From NCBI GenBank assembly GCA_002256205.1, contig NKIW01000009.1, forward strand, positions 62,001 through 126,000: 64,000 nt of DNA, given 5' to 3'. Both the position numbers and the translations under genes were made by a program. The DNA is from Rhizobiales bacterium PAR1. Lineage in GTDB: Bacteria; Pseudomonadota; Alphaproteobacteria; Rhizobiales; Beijerinckiaceae. Below, piece after piece: positions 51,748 through 60,426 of the stretch; position 1 is the stretch's first letter; each line of letters opens with the position of its first letter. The notes beneath the pieces were generated by a model that saw only the letters and a program-made list of their open reading frames with translations, made no database searches and was not told the DNA's origin.

Positions 51748-53404
51748 CGGCCGCCTCCTGTAAAAAGGCAGCCTTAAACGGCGCGAGACCAAGGCGGCGC
51801 ACCGCTTCAATGAAGGTTTCGCCGTCCTTGCGGTGCGCGAGATAGACGCCTACGAGACGCTCGATCGCCGCGGGCACTTCTTCGGCGACAATGCCGGGGC
51901 CGAGGATTTCACCAATCGCGGCGTTCTCGGTCGCATCACCGCCGAGGGTGATCTGGTAGCTTTCCTCGCCGCGCTTCTCGAGGCCGAGAATCCCGATATG
52001 GCCGACATGGTGATGGCCGCAGGCGTTGATGCAGCCCGAAATCTTGACGTTCAGCGGGCCGATATCGCGCTGGCGCGAAAGGTCCGCGAAGCGTTTTTGC
52101 AGGCTCTGCGCGATGGGGATCGAGCGCGCCGTAGCGAGCGCGCAATAATCAAGGCCGGGGCAGGAAATGATATCGGTGATCAGCCCGACATTGGCTTCTG
52201 CGAGCCCCGCCTCCCCCAACGCCTGCCAGAGCGCGAAGATGTCCGCCTGTTTTACATGCGGCAGCACCAGATTCTGGTGATGGGTGACGCGGATTTCCGC
52301 ATGCGAATAGCGCTCCGCGAGATCCGCGACGACGCGCATCTGCTCGGAGGTTGCATCGCCCGGCGCCTTGCCGATGGGCTTGAGCGAAATCGTCAGCGCG
52401 GTGTAACCCGGCGCACGATGCGGAAACGTATTGCTCTCGACCCAGGCGGCAAAGGCCGGGTTGGCGCGCTTGGCCGCTTCAAACGCCGGAATGATCGCCG
52501 GGAGCTTTTCATACGCCGGCGGCGCGAAATAGGCCGTGATGCGGGCCAATTCTTCGGTATCCGCTGGAATGGATGGGCCGTCGAGCATGGCAAATTCCGC
52601 CTCGACACGGGCGCGGAATTCCTCGATCCCAATCTCGTGCACGAGGATTTTGACTCGCGCCTTGTACTTGTTGTCGCGCCGTCCCTCGAGGTTGTAGACG
52701 CGCATCAGCGCTTCGAGATAGGTCAGCAACTGGTCCTTCGGCACGAACTCGCGCACGACCTTGCCGATCATCGGTGTGCGACCAAGGCCGCCGCCGACCA
52801 TCAGCTCGTAGCCGATCTCGCCAGCGGCATTCATCACCACCCGCAAGCCGATATCGTGTGCAAGGATGGCGGCGCGATCATGCTGGGCGCCCGTCACCGC
52901 GATCTTGAACTTGCGCGGGAGGTAGTCGAACTCCGGGTGCAGGCTCGACCACTGCCGGATCAACTCTGCCACCGGGCGCGGATCTTCGACCTCGTCCGCC
53001 GCAACTCCGGCGAACTGATCCGCCGTAACATTGCGGATGCAATTGCCGGAGGTCTGGATGCAATGCATCTCGACATCCGCGAGGAGATCGAGAATCTCCG
53101 GCACATCCCTAAGCTTCGGCCAGTTGAACTGGAGGTTCTGCCGGGTTGTGAAATGACCGTAGCCGCGATCGTATTTCTCGCCGATCAGCGCGAGCTGGCG
53201 CAACTGGCGCGAGGAAAGCGTGCCATAAGGCACCGCGATGCGCAGCATATAGGCGTGAAGCTGGAGATAGACGCCGTTTTTCAACCGAAGTGGCTTGAAC
53301 TCGTCGTCCGTCAGCGCGCCAGAAAGGCGGCGCTCAACCTGTGTGCGGAACTGCGCCACGCGGTCGCGGACAAAGGCTTCATCGAATTCGTCATAGCGAT
53401 ACAT
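51737..53404 (-). CDS. cysI: Sulfite reductase hemoprotein CysI (nitrite/sulfite reductase family)
   Basis: A 555-aa siroheme/[4Fe-4S] enzyme for the six-electron reduction of sulfite to sulfide. It has the siroheme-binding GHFTTRQNLQFNWPKL, the repeat ferredoxin-like halves, and the cluster cysteines in CPGLDYCALA (C-x5-C) and GCINACGHHHVGHIG (C-x3-C). No flavoprotein CysJ gene is present; the adjacent [2Fe-2S] ferredoxin is the likely electron carrier. Context (cysH, cysDN, DUF934) favours sulfite over nitrite as substrate. Confidence 0.94.
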   Translation of the reverse strand: MYRYDEFDEAFVRDRVAQFRTQVERRLSGALTDDEFKPLRLKNGVYLQLHAYMLRIAVPYGTLSSRQLRQLALIGEKYDRGYGHFTTRQNLQFNWPKLRDVPEILDLLADVEMHCIQTSGNCIRNVTADQFAGVAADEVEDPRPVAELIRQWSSLHPEFDYLPRKFKIAVTGAQHDRAAILAHDIGLRVVMNAAGEIGYELMVGGGLGRTPMIGKVVREFVPKDQLLTYLEALMRVYNLEGRRDNKYKARVKILVHEIGIEEFRARVEAEFAMLDGPSIPADTEELARITAYFAPPAYEKLPAIIPAFEAAKRANPAFAAWVESNTFPHRAPGYTALTISLKPIGKAPGDATSEQMRVVADLAERYSHAEIRVTHHQNLVLPHVKQADIFALWQALGEAGLAEANVGLITDIISCPGLDYCALATARSIPIAQSLQKRFADLSRQRDIGPLNVKISGCINACGHHHVGHIGILGLEKRGEESYQITLGGDATENAAIGEILGPGIVAEEVPAAIERLVGVYLAHRKDGETFIEAVRRLGLAPFKAAFLQEAADAA

Positions 53405-53413
53405 CGTGGTTCC

Positions 53414-53734
53414 TCAGACGAATTCTGCTTGCTTGCCGAGATCAGGCCGGTTTGACGGCCCCCGGACCTTGAAGCGTTCGCGGAAATGATTCGGCACCGG
53501 CAGGCCATGGGAGTCGCGGGTGATATCGACGAGGTAGGCGTCGACGACTTCCTGCCGCTTGAAGGCAGCCACGCCCTCGGCTTCCAGCGCCTCAGCGGTT
53601 GCCCGATCTTCCGCCACCAGCGCTTCACGCGGATCGCGCGACCAGCCGTTCGGCGTGAAGAACACGACATCACCGTCGAGCAGGTGATTGGCGAGCAGGA
53701 TCGCCGGCAGCGGCGTCTGCTTGGGCGCGGACAT
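53414..53734 (-). CDS. DUF2849 family protein
   Basis: A 106-aa protein of a small alphaproteobacterial family found beside cysI; function unknown. It has LPAILLANHLLDGDVVFF, NGWSRDPREALVA and VDAYLVDITRDSHGLPVPNH followed by FRERFKVRGPSNR. The ATG at 53734 shares a base with the ferredoxin stop (TGATG); a GTG one codon earlier is also possible. It could act as an adaptor or maturation factor for the sulfite reductase, which is inference from position only. Confidence 0.9.
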   Translation of the reverse strand: MSAPKQTPLPAILLANHLLDGDVVFFTPNGWSRDPREALVAEDRATAEALEAEGVAAFKRQEVVDAYLVDITRDSHGLPVPNHFRERFKVRGPSNRPDLGKQAEFV

Positions 53735-54060
53735 CACGCAGCCTCCGCGATACGCACGGTGAGGCCGTCGAGCTCGTCCGACCAGATGATCTGGCAGGCG
53801 AGCCGCGAGGTCGGTTCGATCACCGGGAGTTCATCGAGCATTTCGAGTTCATCTGTGCGCGGCTCGGGCAGTTTTTCGACCCATTCCGGCGCGACGATCA
53901 CATGACAGGAAGCGCAGAGGCAGGCGCCGCCGCAGCTCCCCTCGACACCCATTTTCTGGTCGCGCAGCAACTCCATCACGCGCCACCCCTCGACCGTTTC
54001 GAGGGTGTGGCGGCTACCATCGCGGTCAACCACGTTGAGAAAGGCCATCGCTTCGCTCAT
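53734..54060 (-). CDS. [2Fe-2S] ferredoxin, adrenodoxin type, of the sulfur operon
   Basis: A 108-aa electron carrier. It has the cluster motif C-x5-C-x2-C (GSCGGACLCASCHVIV) and the distal cysteine in SRLACQIIW, as in ISC/adrenodoxin-type ferredoxins. The ATG at 54060 gives MSEAMAFLNVVDRDG; the frame extends 26 codons upstream, but through the proposed operator. No Shine-Dalgarno is obvious, so the start at 54048 (MAFLN) remains possible. As the first gene before DUF2849 and cysI, it probably feeds electrons to the sulfite reductase in place of CysJ. Confidence 0.9.
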   Translation of the reverse strand: MSEAMAFLNVVDRDGSRHTLETVEGWRVMELLRDQKMGVEGSCGGACLCASCHVIVAPEWVEKLPEPRTDELEMLDELPVIEPTSRLACQIIWSDELDGLTVRIAEAA

Positions 54061-54082
54061 TTCGTTCTTAAAACAGAACGAA
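54061..54082. promoter_or_regulatory. Candidate operator of the cys biosynthetic operon
   Basis: Perfect 8-base arms TTCGTTCT and AGAACGAA separated by TAAAAC, directly abutting the ferredoxin start codon. A further AAAACGAAC half-like word follows at 54092. The inner CGTTCT-N6-AGAACG has the same geometry as the dyad at 58719-58736 before the sulfate transport operon. Confidence 0.6.
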
Positions 54083-54189
54083 ATAATATTTAAAACGAAC
54101 AAATCTCTCAACCAGGCTACGCAGCCGATCTTTTTCAAAGTTCAAGGGAAAAAGGAAAAACTGTTCTCCGGCGTACCGGAAATGCTCGT

Positions 54190-54759
54190 TCAGTGGCTGA
54201 AAGCCGCTGCCGCGACCGCCGCGCCGAACGCGCCCAGAAGGAGCGCGCAACCGCGCGTGATCGCCTTGTCCTGTCCGCCGGCGACAAGGCCGCGCCGAAA
54301 GGCGGCCCCTGCCCCGATCCAGCCCAAAGAGGTGCCGGCGATGCTCGCTGCGACGAGCGCGCTGGCGGCAGGAACGCCAGCCTCGACCAGTGAGGGCCAG
54401 AGCGCCAGCGCGATCACCAGCGCTTTGGGGTTGAGGAGCGTTGTTGCGAAAACCGCGCGTGACGTTACAGCCGCGGTCGTGGCGCCAAGCAGCGCGTCGC
54501 TATGCCAGAGCCGCCAAGCGACATGGAACAGCACCAGCGCGGCAAAAAGCCGGAGCGGCAGCACGAGTTGCGGATTCGCCTCGGCCAGCGGGCCAATCAC
54601 GCCGACGCCCGCCGCAATGGCCAGGCCATAGCCCGCCAAGGCCGCGAAAACGAGCCGGAACGGCGGCATTGGTGCGGAGACGCCCGCCGCGAACAGCAGC
54701 GCGTTCGTCGGGCCAGGCGCGGCCAGCAGGAGCAGAAGCGAAAGGACCACCGTGATCAT
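54190..54759 (-). CDS. LysE/RhtB family exporter
   Basis: A 189-aa membrane protein with about five or six spans. The N-terminal LLLLLAAPGPTNALLFAAGV is the conserved PGP region of LysE/RhtB amino-acid exporters, and ATTLLNPKALVIALALWP is the second family motif (LNPKA). It lies between the sulfate-uptake and sulfate-reduction operons on the same strand. By position it may export cysteine, O-acetylserine or a related metabolite, as RhtB-family EamB does in E. coli, but this is not shown by the sequence. Confidence 0.88.
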   Translation of the reverse strand: MITVVLSLLLLLAAPGPTNALLFAAGVSAPMPPFRLVFAALAGYGLAIAAGVGVIGPLAEANPQLVLPLRLFAALVLFHVAWRLWHSDALLGATTAAVTSRAVFATTLLNPKALVIALALWPSLVEAGVPAASALVAASIAGTSLGWIGAGAAFRRGLVAGGQDKAITRGCALLLGAFGAAVAAAAFSH

Positions 54760-54793
54760 GGATACCCTATGGCAGGCGCCACGCCCGAAAACC

Positions 54794-54807
54794 TTGAACT
54801 AAATCAA
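54794..54807. promoter_or_regulatory. FNR/FixK-like box upstream of the LysE-type gene
   Basis: TTGAA-CTAA-ATCAA differs from the FNR/FixK consensus TTGAT-N4-ATCAA at one position and is symmetric as CTTGA-N6-TCAAG. It lies 35 bases upstream of the exporter start. Such boxes occur by chance fairly often, so confidence is modest. Confidence 0.4.
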
Positions 54808-54831
54808 GCGGCATTCAGGGATTTGCTGAAC

Positions 54832-55899
54832 TCACGGGCTTGCCGCCTCCTCAATCGGGAAAAGCCGCATCGCAGTGGGAACGAGCCGGACGGTTTCACC
54901 CTGCGTGAGCGCCAGAGCACTAAGATCGCGCAGCGGAAGCTCGACCTCAAAGGCGCGACTATCCTGTACCGCTGAAAGCTCGATCCGTGCCAGCGCGCCA
55001 AGCGTAAGAATGCGCCGCACGGTCGCCGGTACGCCATGCCCCTCCCCGCGTTCGATATGGAGATCATGCGGGCGCACGAAGGCCGCCGCACGCTGTGGAA
55101 CAGTTTCGCGCGTCGGCAGCGCCACCCGCGCGCCAAGGGTATCGAGATAACCGTCTTTCACCTCGCCGAAGAGCTGGTTCGACGAACCGAGGAAGCCATA
55201 GACGAAGGCGCTCGCGGGGGCGGTATAAACCTCCGTCGGCGAGCCGATCTGCTCGATGCGGCCTCGGTTCATCAGCACGACCTCATCGGCGAGTTCGAGT
55301 GCTTCTTCCTGATCGTGGGTGACGAAAATCGAAGTGACATGGAGTTCGTCATGGAGTTGACGCAGCCAACTCCTGAGCTCCTTCCTCACCTTGGCATCGA
55401 GCGCGCCGAAGGGTTCGTCGAGCAACAACACCTGCGGCTCGACGGCGAGCGCGCGCGCCAGCGCGATGCGTTGACGCTGACCGCCGGAGAGCTGCAAGGG
55501 CGAGCGATCCGCCACCCAGGCGAGCTGCACGAGATCGAGCAGTTTCATCACCCGGCGGCGGATTTCCGCCTCGCCCGGTCGCTCCTTGCGCGGTTTGACG
55601 CGCAGGCCGAAAGCAACATTCTCGAAGACACTCATGTGGCGAAAGAGCGCGTAATGCTGGAACACGAAGCCGACTTGCCGCTCCCGGACATGGCGTTCCG
55701 TGGCGTCCTCTTCATCGAAGAGCACGCGGCCATGATCCGCGGTTTCCAGCCCGGCAATGATGCGCAGAAGCGTTGTCTTGCCGCAGCCGGAGGGACCGAG
55801 GAGCGCGACAAGTTTGCCCTTGTCGAAATCCAGCGTGACATCGCTCAGCGCGGCGAATTGCCCGAAATGCTTGGTGATGCCCTCGACGCGAATGCTCAT
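54832..55899 (-). CDS. cysA: Sulfate/thiosulfate ABC transporter ATP-binding protein CysA
   Basis: A 355-aa ATPase energising sulfate uptake through CysT/CysW. The start at 55899 gives [20 protein letters not shown], as in known CysA. It has Walker [10 protein letters not shown], the signature [16 protein letters not shown], Walker [12 protein letters not shown] and a C-terminal TOBE-type regulatory domain. The frame extends 86 codons upstream into cysW in another frame, which I reject as spurious. Its ATG overlaps the cysW stop (ATGA). It is the last gene of the uptake operon. Confidence 0.95.
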   Translation of the reverse strand: MSIRVEGITKHFGQFAALSDVTLDFDKGKLVALLGPSGCGKTTLLRIIAGLETADHGRVLFDEEDATERHVRERQVGFVFQHYALFRHMSVFENVAFGLRVKPRKERPGEAEIRRRVMKLLDLVQLAWVADRSPLQLSGGQRQRIALARALAVEPQVLLLDEPFGALDAKVRKELRSWLRQLHDELHVTSIFVTHDQEEALELADEVVLMNRGRIEQIGSPTEVYTAPASAFVYGFLGSSNQLFGEVKDGYLDTLGARVALPTRETVPQRAAAFVRPHDLHIERGEGHGVPATVRRILTLGALARIELSAVQDSRAFEVELPLRDLSALALTQGETVRLVPTAMRLFPIEEAASP

Positions 55900-56783
55900 C
55901 GCCCACCCTCCCGCGTGGATGTCCGGCTTGCCAGCCCTTCGACGAGGCTCTTCACCGCAATGGTGACGAGCGCCAGAAGCGCCAGCAACGAGGCGACGGC
56001 AAAGGCCGCCGCGAACTGGTATTCGTTGTACAAAATCTCGACATGTAGCGGCATGGTGTTGGTTTGCCCCCGGATGTGGCCAGAAACGACCGAAACCGCG
56101 CCAAATTCGCCCATCGCTCGGGCATTGCAGAGGATCACCCCGTAGAGCAGTCCCCATTTGATGTTCGGCAGCGTGACGCGCCAGAAGGTCTGCCAGCCCG
56201 ATGCGCCGAGCACGATGGCGGCTTCCTCCTCGTCCGAACCTTGCGCTTCCATCAGCGGGATGAGTTCACGCGCGACAAACGGGAATGTCACGAAGACCGT
56301 CGCGAGCACGATGCCCGGCACGGCAAAAATCACCTTGATATCGTGGTCAGAGAGCCACGAGCCGAACCAGCCCTGGGCGCCGAACACCAGCACGTAAATG
56401 AGCCCCGCAATCACCGGCGACACCGAGAACGGCAGGTCTATCAGCGTGGTCAGGAAGGCCTTTCCGGGAAAATTATATTTCGCGATCGCCCAGGCGGCGG
56501 AGACCCCGAACACGAGGTTCATCGGCACGGCAATCGCCGCCGCAATGAGCGTCAACCGGATCGCGGATTGTGCATCCGGGTCGACCAGCGCCGCCCAATA
56601 GGTCTCGAAGCCTTTGCGGAAAGCCTCGGCAAACACCACGACCAGCGGCAGCAGCAGGAAAATCGCGAAAAAGCCGAGACCAAGCGTCAGGATCGTGGCG
56701 CGCATCCAGAAGGGGTCGCGCGTCGCAGAACGCGCCTGGAACGAACTTTCGCCCTTGTTCATACGAGAAACGGTGCCAGCCAT
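55896..56783 (-). CDS. cysW: Sulfate ABC transporter permease CysW
   Basis: A 295-aa inner-membrane permease with about six spans. It has [19 protein letters not shown], the EAA loop near [20 protein letters not shown] and the C-terminal [20 protein letters not shown] typical of CysW. Its start shares one base with the cysT stop and its stop overlaps cysA by 4 bases. A long hydrophilic N-terminus (~25 residues) precedes the first span. Confidence 0.95.
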   Translation of the reverse strand: MAGTVSRMNKGESSFQARSATRDPFWMRATILTLGLGFFAIFLLLPLVVVFAEAFRKGFETYWAALVDPDAQSAIRLTLIAAAIAVPMNLVFGVSAAWAIAKYNFPGKAFLTTLIDLPFSVSPVIAGLIYVLVFGAQGWFGSWLSDHDIKVIFAVPGIVLATVFVTFPFVARELIPLMEAQGSDEEEAAIVLGASGWQTFWRVTLPNIKWGLLYGVILCNARAMGEFGAVSVVSGHIRGQTNTMPLHVEILYNEYQFAAAFAVASLLALLALVTIAVKSLVEGLASRTSTREGGR

Positions 56784-57622
56784 CAGCTTTCCTTGCCTCC
56801 GGAACGCGCGACCCAGGCCTGTAAAAGGTTGATCACAAGCAACAACACGAACGAGACAACCAGCATCACACTCGCGATGGCGGTCGCGCCGGCGTAATCA
56901 TATTGCTCGAGCTTGGTGATGATGATCAGCGGCGTGATTTCCGAGATCAGCGGCATGTTGCCCGCGATAAAGATCACCGAGCCGTATTCGCCCACAGCGC
57001 GCGCAAAGGCGAGCGCGAAGCCGGTCAGCAGCGCCGGAAACAGCGCCGGAATCACCACGCGGCGCAGGGTTTCCCAGCGGCTCGCGCCGAGGGAGGCTGC
57101 GGCCTCCTCGTATTCGGTATCGAGGTCTTCAAGGATGGGTTGCACGGTCCTGACCACGAACGGCAGCCCAATGAAGATCAGCGCCACCAGCACGCCAACC
57201 GGCGTAAAGGCGATCTTGATGCCGAGAGGCTCCAGAAACTGCCCGAGCCAGCCGTTCTTGGCGTAAATCGCGGTCAGCGAAATGCCTGCCACGGCGGTCG
57301 GCAGCGCGAAGGGCAGATCAATCAGCGCATCGACGATTTTCCGCCCCGGAAAGGAATAGCGTACAAGCGCCCAGGCCAGCATCAGGCCGAAAACGGCATT
57401 GATCGCCGCCGCGAGCAACGAGGCGCCGAAAGTCAGTCTGTAAGAGGCCATGGCGCGCGGCGCGGTGATCTGCGCCCAGAACTGATCAGCGGTCAGCACC
57501 GAGGTCTTCAGAAACACCGCCGTCAGCGGCACCAGCACGATCAGCGAGAGATACGCAACGGTGAAGCCGAGCGTCAGTTTGAAGCCCGGCAGCACCTTGC
57601 GATTGGCATAGGCTCCCGCCAT
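56783..57622 (-). CDS. cysT: Sulfate ABC transporter permease CysT
   Basis: A 279-aa permease. The N-terminus reads [20 protein letters not shown], then [20 protein letters not shown] and the EAA-type loop [20 protein letters not shown], all characteristic of CysT/Cys[21 protein letters not shown] is the subfamily C-terminal motif. It forms the channel with CysW. Start and stop each share a single base with the neighbouring genes (TGATG junctions). Confidence 0.95.
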   Translation of the reverse strand: MAGAYANRKVLPGFKLTLGFTVAYLSLIVLVPLTAVFLKTSVLTADQFWAQITAPRAMASYRLTFGASLLAAAINAVFGLMLAWALVRYSFPGRKIVDALIDLPFALPTAVAGISLTAIYAKNGWLGQFLEPLGIKIAFTPVGVLVALIFIGLPFVVRTVQPILEDLDTEYEEAAASLGASRWETLRRVVIPALFPALLTGFALAFARAVGEYGSVIFIAGNMPLISEITPLIIITKLEQYDYAGATAIASVMLVVSFVLLLVINLLQAWVARSGGKES

Positions 57623-58677
57623 CAGCGCCTCGTCATGATCTGGTCGTAGATCGTGCCGTCAGCGAAGTGCTCGCGCTGCACTTTCTCCCAGCCGCCGAGG
57701 GTATCCTCGACCTTGAAGCTCTGCACGGCCGGGAAGCGATCACGGTACTTCGCAAGGATGGCTGGATCGGCGGGGCGGAAAGAGTGTTTGGCGATGATCT
57801 CCTGCGCCTCCGCCGAATAGAGGAAATCAAGATAGGCCTTCGCCGCCTCGCGCGAATGGCGTTTCGCTGTCACCGTCTCGACAATCGCGACCGGTGCCGT
57901 GGCATCCACAGAGAGTGACGGATAGACCACCTCGAACTTGCCCTCGCCGAATTCCTTGGCAAGCGCCGTCGCCTCGTTCTCGAAGGTAATCAGCACATCG
58001 CCGATCTCGCGCTGTGCGAAAGTCGTGGTCGCGCCGCGCCCGCCGCCATCGAGAACCGGCACATTGGCAAAAAGCGCTTTGACAAAATCCTTGGCGCCAG
58101 CTTCGGAACCCTTGGTCTTGAGCCCATAAGCCCATGCAGCGAGATAGGTATAGCGCCCGTTGCCGGAGGTCTTGGGGTTCGGCACGATCACCTGAAGCCC
58201 TTCCCGCACGAGATCACCCCAATCTTTCAACGCCTTCGGATTGCCCTTGCGGACGATAAACACCGTCGTCGAAGTATAGGGCGCGGCTTCGAACGGGAAA
58301 GCCTTGCGCCAATCCTTCGCCACGAGACCACCGCGCTCGACGAGAATATCGATATCCGCCGTTTGATTCATCGTGACGACATCGGCCTCCAGCCCGCCGA
58401 TCACCGATAGCGCCTGACGGCTTGAGCCGCCATGGGACTGATTGACCGCGATTCCCTGCCCGGTTTTCGCCTTCCACTTGGCGATAAACACAGTGTTGAT
58501 GTCCTTGTAGAGTTCGCGGCTGACATCATAGGAGACATTGAGCAGGCTTGCCGGGCTTTGGGCGAAGGCGACGATTCCGCCGATCAGCAAAAACGATGCG
58601 ACCAGAACAGCACGGTGCAGCCAGCCTTCAATCCGGGCTGAGAAGCCAGCCTTCACAGGGAGATAAGAAGCGAACAT
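57622..58677 (-). CDS. Sulfate ABC transporter substrate-binding protein (Sbp/CysP family)
   Basis: A 351-aa periplasmic binding protein. The ATG at 58677 has GGAGG 5 bases upstream and gives a long signal peptide with its hydrophobic core at VLVASFLLIGGIVAFA and cleavage after FAQ. The mature part starts with LLNVSYDVSRELYKDIN, and SHGGSSRQA and PNPKTSGNGRYTYLAAWAY are hallmark sulfate-binding segments of Sbp. Both Sbp and CysP share these; length and SYDVSREL favour Sbp. It is the first gene of the uptake operon, with the proposed sulfur operator upstream. Confidence 0.94.
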   Translation of the reverse strand: MFASYLPVKAGFSARIEGWLHRAVLVASFLLIGGIVAFAQSPASLLNVSYDVSRELYKDINTVFIAKWKAKTGQGIAVNQSHGGSSRQALSVIGGLEADVVTMNQTADIDILVERGGLVAKDWRKAFPFEAAPYTSTTVFIVRKGNPKALKDWGDLVREGLQVIVPNPKTSGNGRYTYLAAWAYGLKTKGSEAGAKDFVKALFANVPVLDGGGRGATTTFAQREIGDVLITFENEATALAKEFGEGKFEVVYPSLSVDATAPVAIVETVTAKRHSREAAKAYLDFLYSAEAQEIIAKHSFRPADPAILAKYRDRFPAVQSFKVEDTLGGWEKVQREHFADGTIYDQIMTRR

Positions 58678-58954
58678 CGAAACCTCCAGCAGGAAGGGGC
58701 ACCCTAGACGGCGCCCAACGTTCGGCGAAACGAACGAAACGTATGTCCTGCGATATAAGCGGGGAAACGCGAGAATGTCCGTTCTTTCTCGACGCAAAGG
58801 AGAGAAAGTCCGCCTATCCGGGCCTGTCAGGAGAATAAATTTTCCTAGGCAGTCAAACGGGGATGCACAAAAAGTGATTCAGAGATTCTCTTGATCTCCG
58901 TGAATTCACTCAGATTTTCCGCCTTCAAACGACAATCTTCGTCTTGGATTGTGC
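58678..58954. promoter_or_regulatory. Region between the sulfate-uptake operon and the downstream end of the amide-type transporter operon
   Basis: About 280 bases. It holds the proposed operator at 58719, an imperfect palindrome AGGAGAAT-AA-ATTTTCCT at 58829-58846, a CTTTCTC / GAGAAAG dyad at 58784-58808, and a short stem ACAATC / GATTGT at 58932-58952 just after the LivF-like stop, which may help end that transcript. No gene is visible. Confidence 0.45.
58719..58736. promoter_or_regulatory. Candidate operator of the sulfate-uptake operon
   Basis: CGTTCG-GCGAAA-CGAACG: perfect 6-base arms with a 6-base spacer, 42 bases upstream of the binding-protein start. The arm sequence and spacing match the dyad upstream of the ferredoxin-cysI operon (CGTTCT-N6-AGAACG). 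Confidence 0.55.
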
Positions 58955-59662
58955 CTAGTGCTGCTGTCCCAGATAAAGCGCGGCGGCGCGGTCATCCGCC
59001 AGGAGGGTTTCCGCCGAGCCGCTCATCGCGACGCGGCCACCATCGAGGATCGCACCGCGATGCGCGATAGCCAGCGCCTGACGCGCGCGCTGCTCAATGA
59101 GGAGCACCGCCGCCCCCGTCGCCGCGAGGCTGGCGATGCGGGCGAAACTCTCCTCCACCAACGCAGGCGAGAGCGCCGCCGTGGGTTCATCCAGCACAAC
59201 CACACGCGGACGGGTCATCAGCGCGCGGGCAAAGGCGAGCTGCTGCCGTTCCCCGCCCGAGAGCGAACCGGCGCGTGAGCGTCGCCGCGCGGCCAATGCC
59301 GGGAAGAGCACGAACATCTCCTCGATGCGCGCTTTCTGTCCCGTGACGCCCTCGACCACAGCGAGATTTTCGGTAATCGAGAGCGAGGGAAACACATTCG
59401 AAACCTGCGGCACATAGCCGATACCGGCGCGCGCGCGCGCTTCGACCGGGAGGCGCGTGATGTCATCGCCTGCGAGGCTCACGGTGCCGGAAAGACGCGG
59501 CAACAGGCCGAGAACGGCCTTGGCAAGCGTCGATTTCCCCGCACCATTGGTGCCGGCGACGACGAGGATTTCCGCCGGGGCGAGATCAAGATCGAGGCCG
59601 TTGAGGATATCGACCTCGGAATAACCGCCCCTGAGATTACGGATCGAAAGAATGCTGCTCAT
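58955..59662 (-). CDS. Branched-chain-type ABC transporter ATP-binding protein (LivF-like), second system
   Basis: A 235-aa ATPase. It has Walker A GTNGAGKST, the signature LSGGERQQLAFARALM and Walker B VVVLDEPTAALSP, and ends YLGQQH. It overlaps the LivG-like gene by 4 bases and is the last gene of a six-gene operon led by an amidohydrolase. The HAAT family carries amino acids, urea, amides and aromatic acids; the hydrolase neighbour suggests an amide or peptide-like substrate. Confidence 0.93.
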   Translation of the reverse strand: MSSILSIRNLRGGYSEVDILNGLDLDLAPAEILVVAGTNGAGKSTLAKAVLGLLPRLSGTVSLAGDDITRLPVEARARAGIGYVPQVSNVFPSLSITENLAVVEGVTGQKARIEEMFVLFPALAARRRSRAGSLSGGERQQLAFARALMTRPRVVVLDEPTAALSPALVEESFARIASLAATGAAVLLIEQRARQALAIAHRGAILDGGRVAMSGSAETLLADDRAAALYLGQQH

Positions 59663-60426
59663 GCGGCCTTCCCTCCCCCACCGAGGTAGGCTTCGCGCAC
59701 GGCAGTGTCCGAAAGAACGGCGCTGGGTGTACCCGACGCGATGATCCGCCCGCGATCCATCACGTGCATAGCGGAAACCAGCCGTGAGAGTGCGCCGAGA
59801 TCATGCTCGATGATCAAAAATCCGGTTCCGCGCGCGTTCAATTCGTGAATTCGAGCCGAAAGTTCCTCGATCAGCACTGGATTGACACCCGCGAAGGGTT
59901 CATCAAGCAGGATGAGCCGGGCGCCGGTCATCAGCGCACGTCCCAATTCGAGAAGCTTCTTTTGCCCGCCGGAAAGGCCGCCGGCGGCGAGGTCCGCCAC
60001 GCGCGTGAGACGAAGGAAATCGAGCGTCGCCGCAACCTTTTCCGCCACCGCCTTTTCCTCGGCGCGGACCTTGCCGGGGGTCAAAAACAGCCCCGCGAGG
60101 CTCTCGCCGGTCTGGTCCGGCGCGGCGGCGGCGAGGTTTTCGCGCACGGAGAGATGGGTGTATTCGCGCGGCACTTGAAAGGTTCGCACCATCCCGGCTC
60201 GCGCGCGGCGATAAGGCGGCAAGCCATCGAGCGCCACACTGCCAAGACTGACATGTCCGGCATCCGCCTCGATAAAGCCGGTGATCAGCGAGAACAGCGT
60301 CGATTTTCCCGCGCCATTCGGGCCAATAATCCCGGTGATGCCGGTTGTCGGCACGCTGATCATCACATCATCGACGACGCGGAGGCCGCCATAGGCCTTG
60401 GTGAGGTTGCTGATTTCGAGGCTCAT
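59659..60426 (-). CDS. Branched-chain-type ABC transporter ATP-binding protein (LivG-like), second system
   Basis: A 255-aa ATPase with Walker A GPNGAGKST, signature LSGGQKKLLELGRALM and Walker B LILLDEPFAGVNP. The GMVRTFQVPREYTHLSVREN Q-loop region is typical of LivG. It overlaps both neighbours by 4 bases. Together with the LivF-like partner it forms the ATPase heterodimer. Confidence 0.93.
   Translation of the reverse strand: MSLEISNLTKAYGGLRVVDDVMISVPTTGITGIIGPNGAGKSTLFSLITGFIEADAGHVSLGSVALDGLPPYRRARAGMVRTFQVPREYTHLSVRENLAAAAPDQTGESLAGLFLTPGKVRAEEKAVAEKVAATLDFLRLTRVADLAAGGLSGGQKKLLELGRALMTGARLILLDEPFAGVNPVLIEELSARIHELNARGTGFLIIEHDLGALSRLVSAMHVMDRGRIIASGTPSAVLSDTAVREAYLGGGGKAA

Noticed and set aside
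51833-53455. 540-codon plus-strand open frame opposite cysI
   Set aside because: Antisense shadow; cysI motifs and operon overlaps are decisive for the minus strand.
55900-56157. 86-codon N-terminal extension of CysA
   Set aside because: It lies inside cysW in another frame; the ATG at 55899 gives the standard CysA N-terminus and an ATGA junction.
58829-58846. AGGAGAAT-AA-ATTTTCCT imperfect palindrome as a third sulfur operator
   Set aside because: Arm sequence and spacing differ from the CGTTC-N6-GAACG dyads and one position mismatches; listed only as content of the intergenic region.
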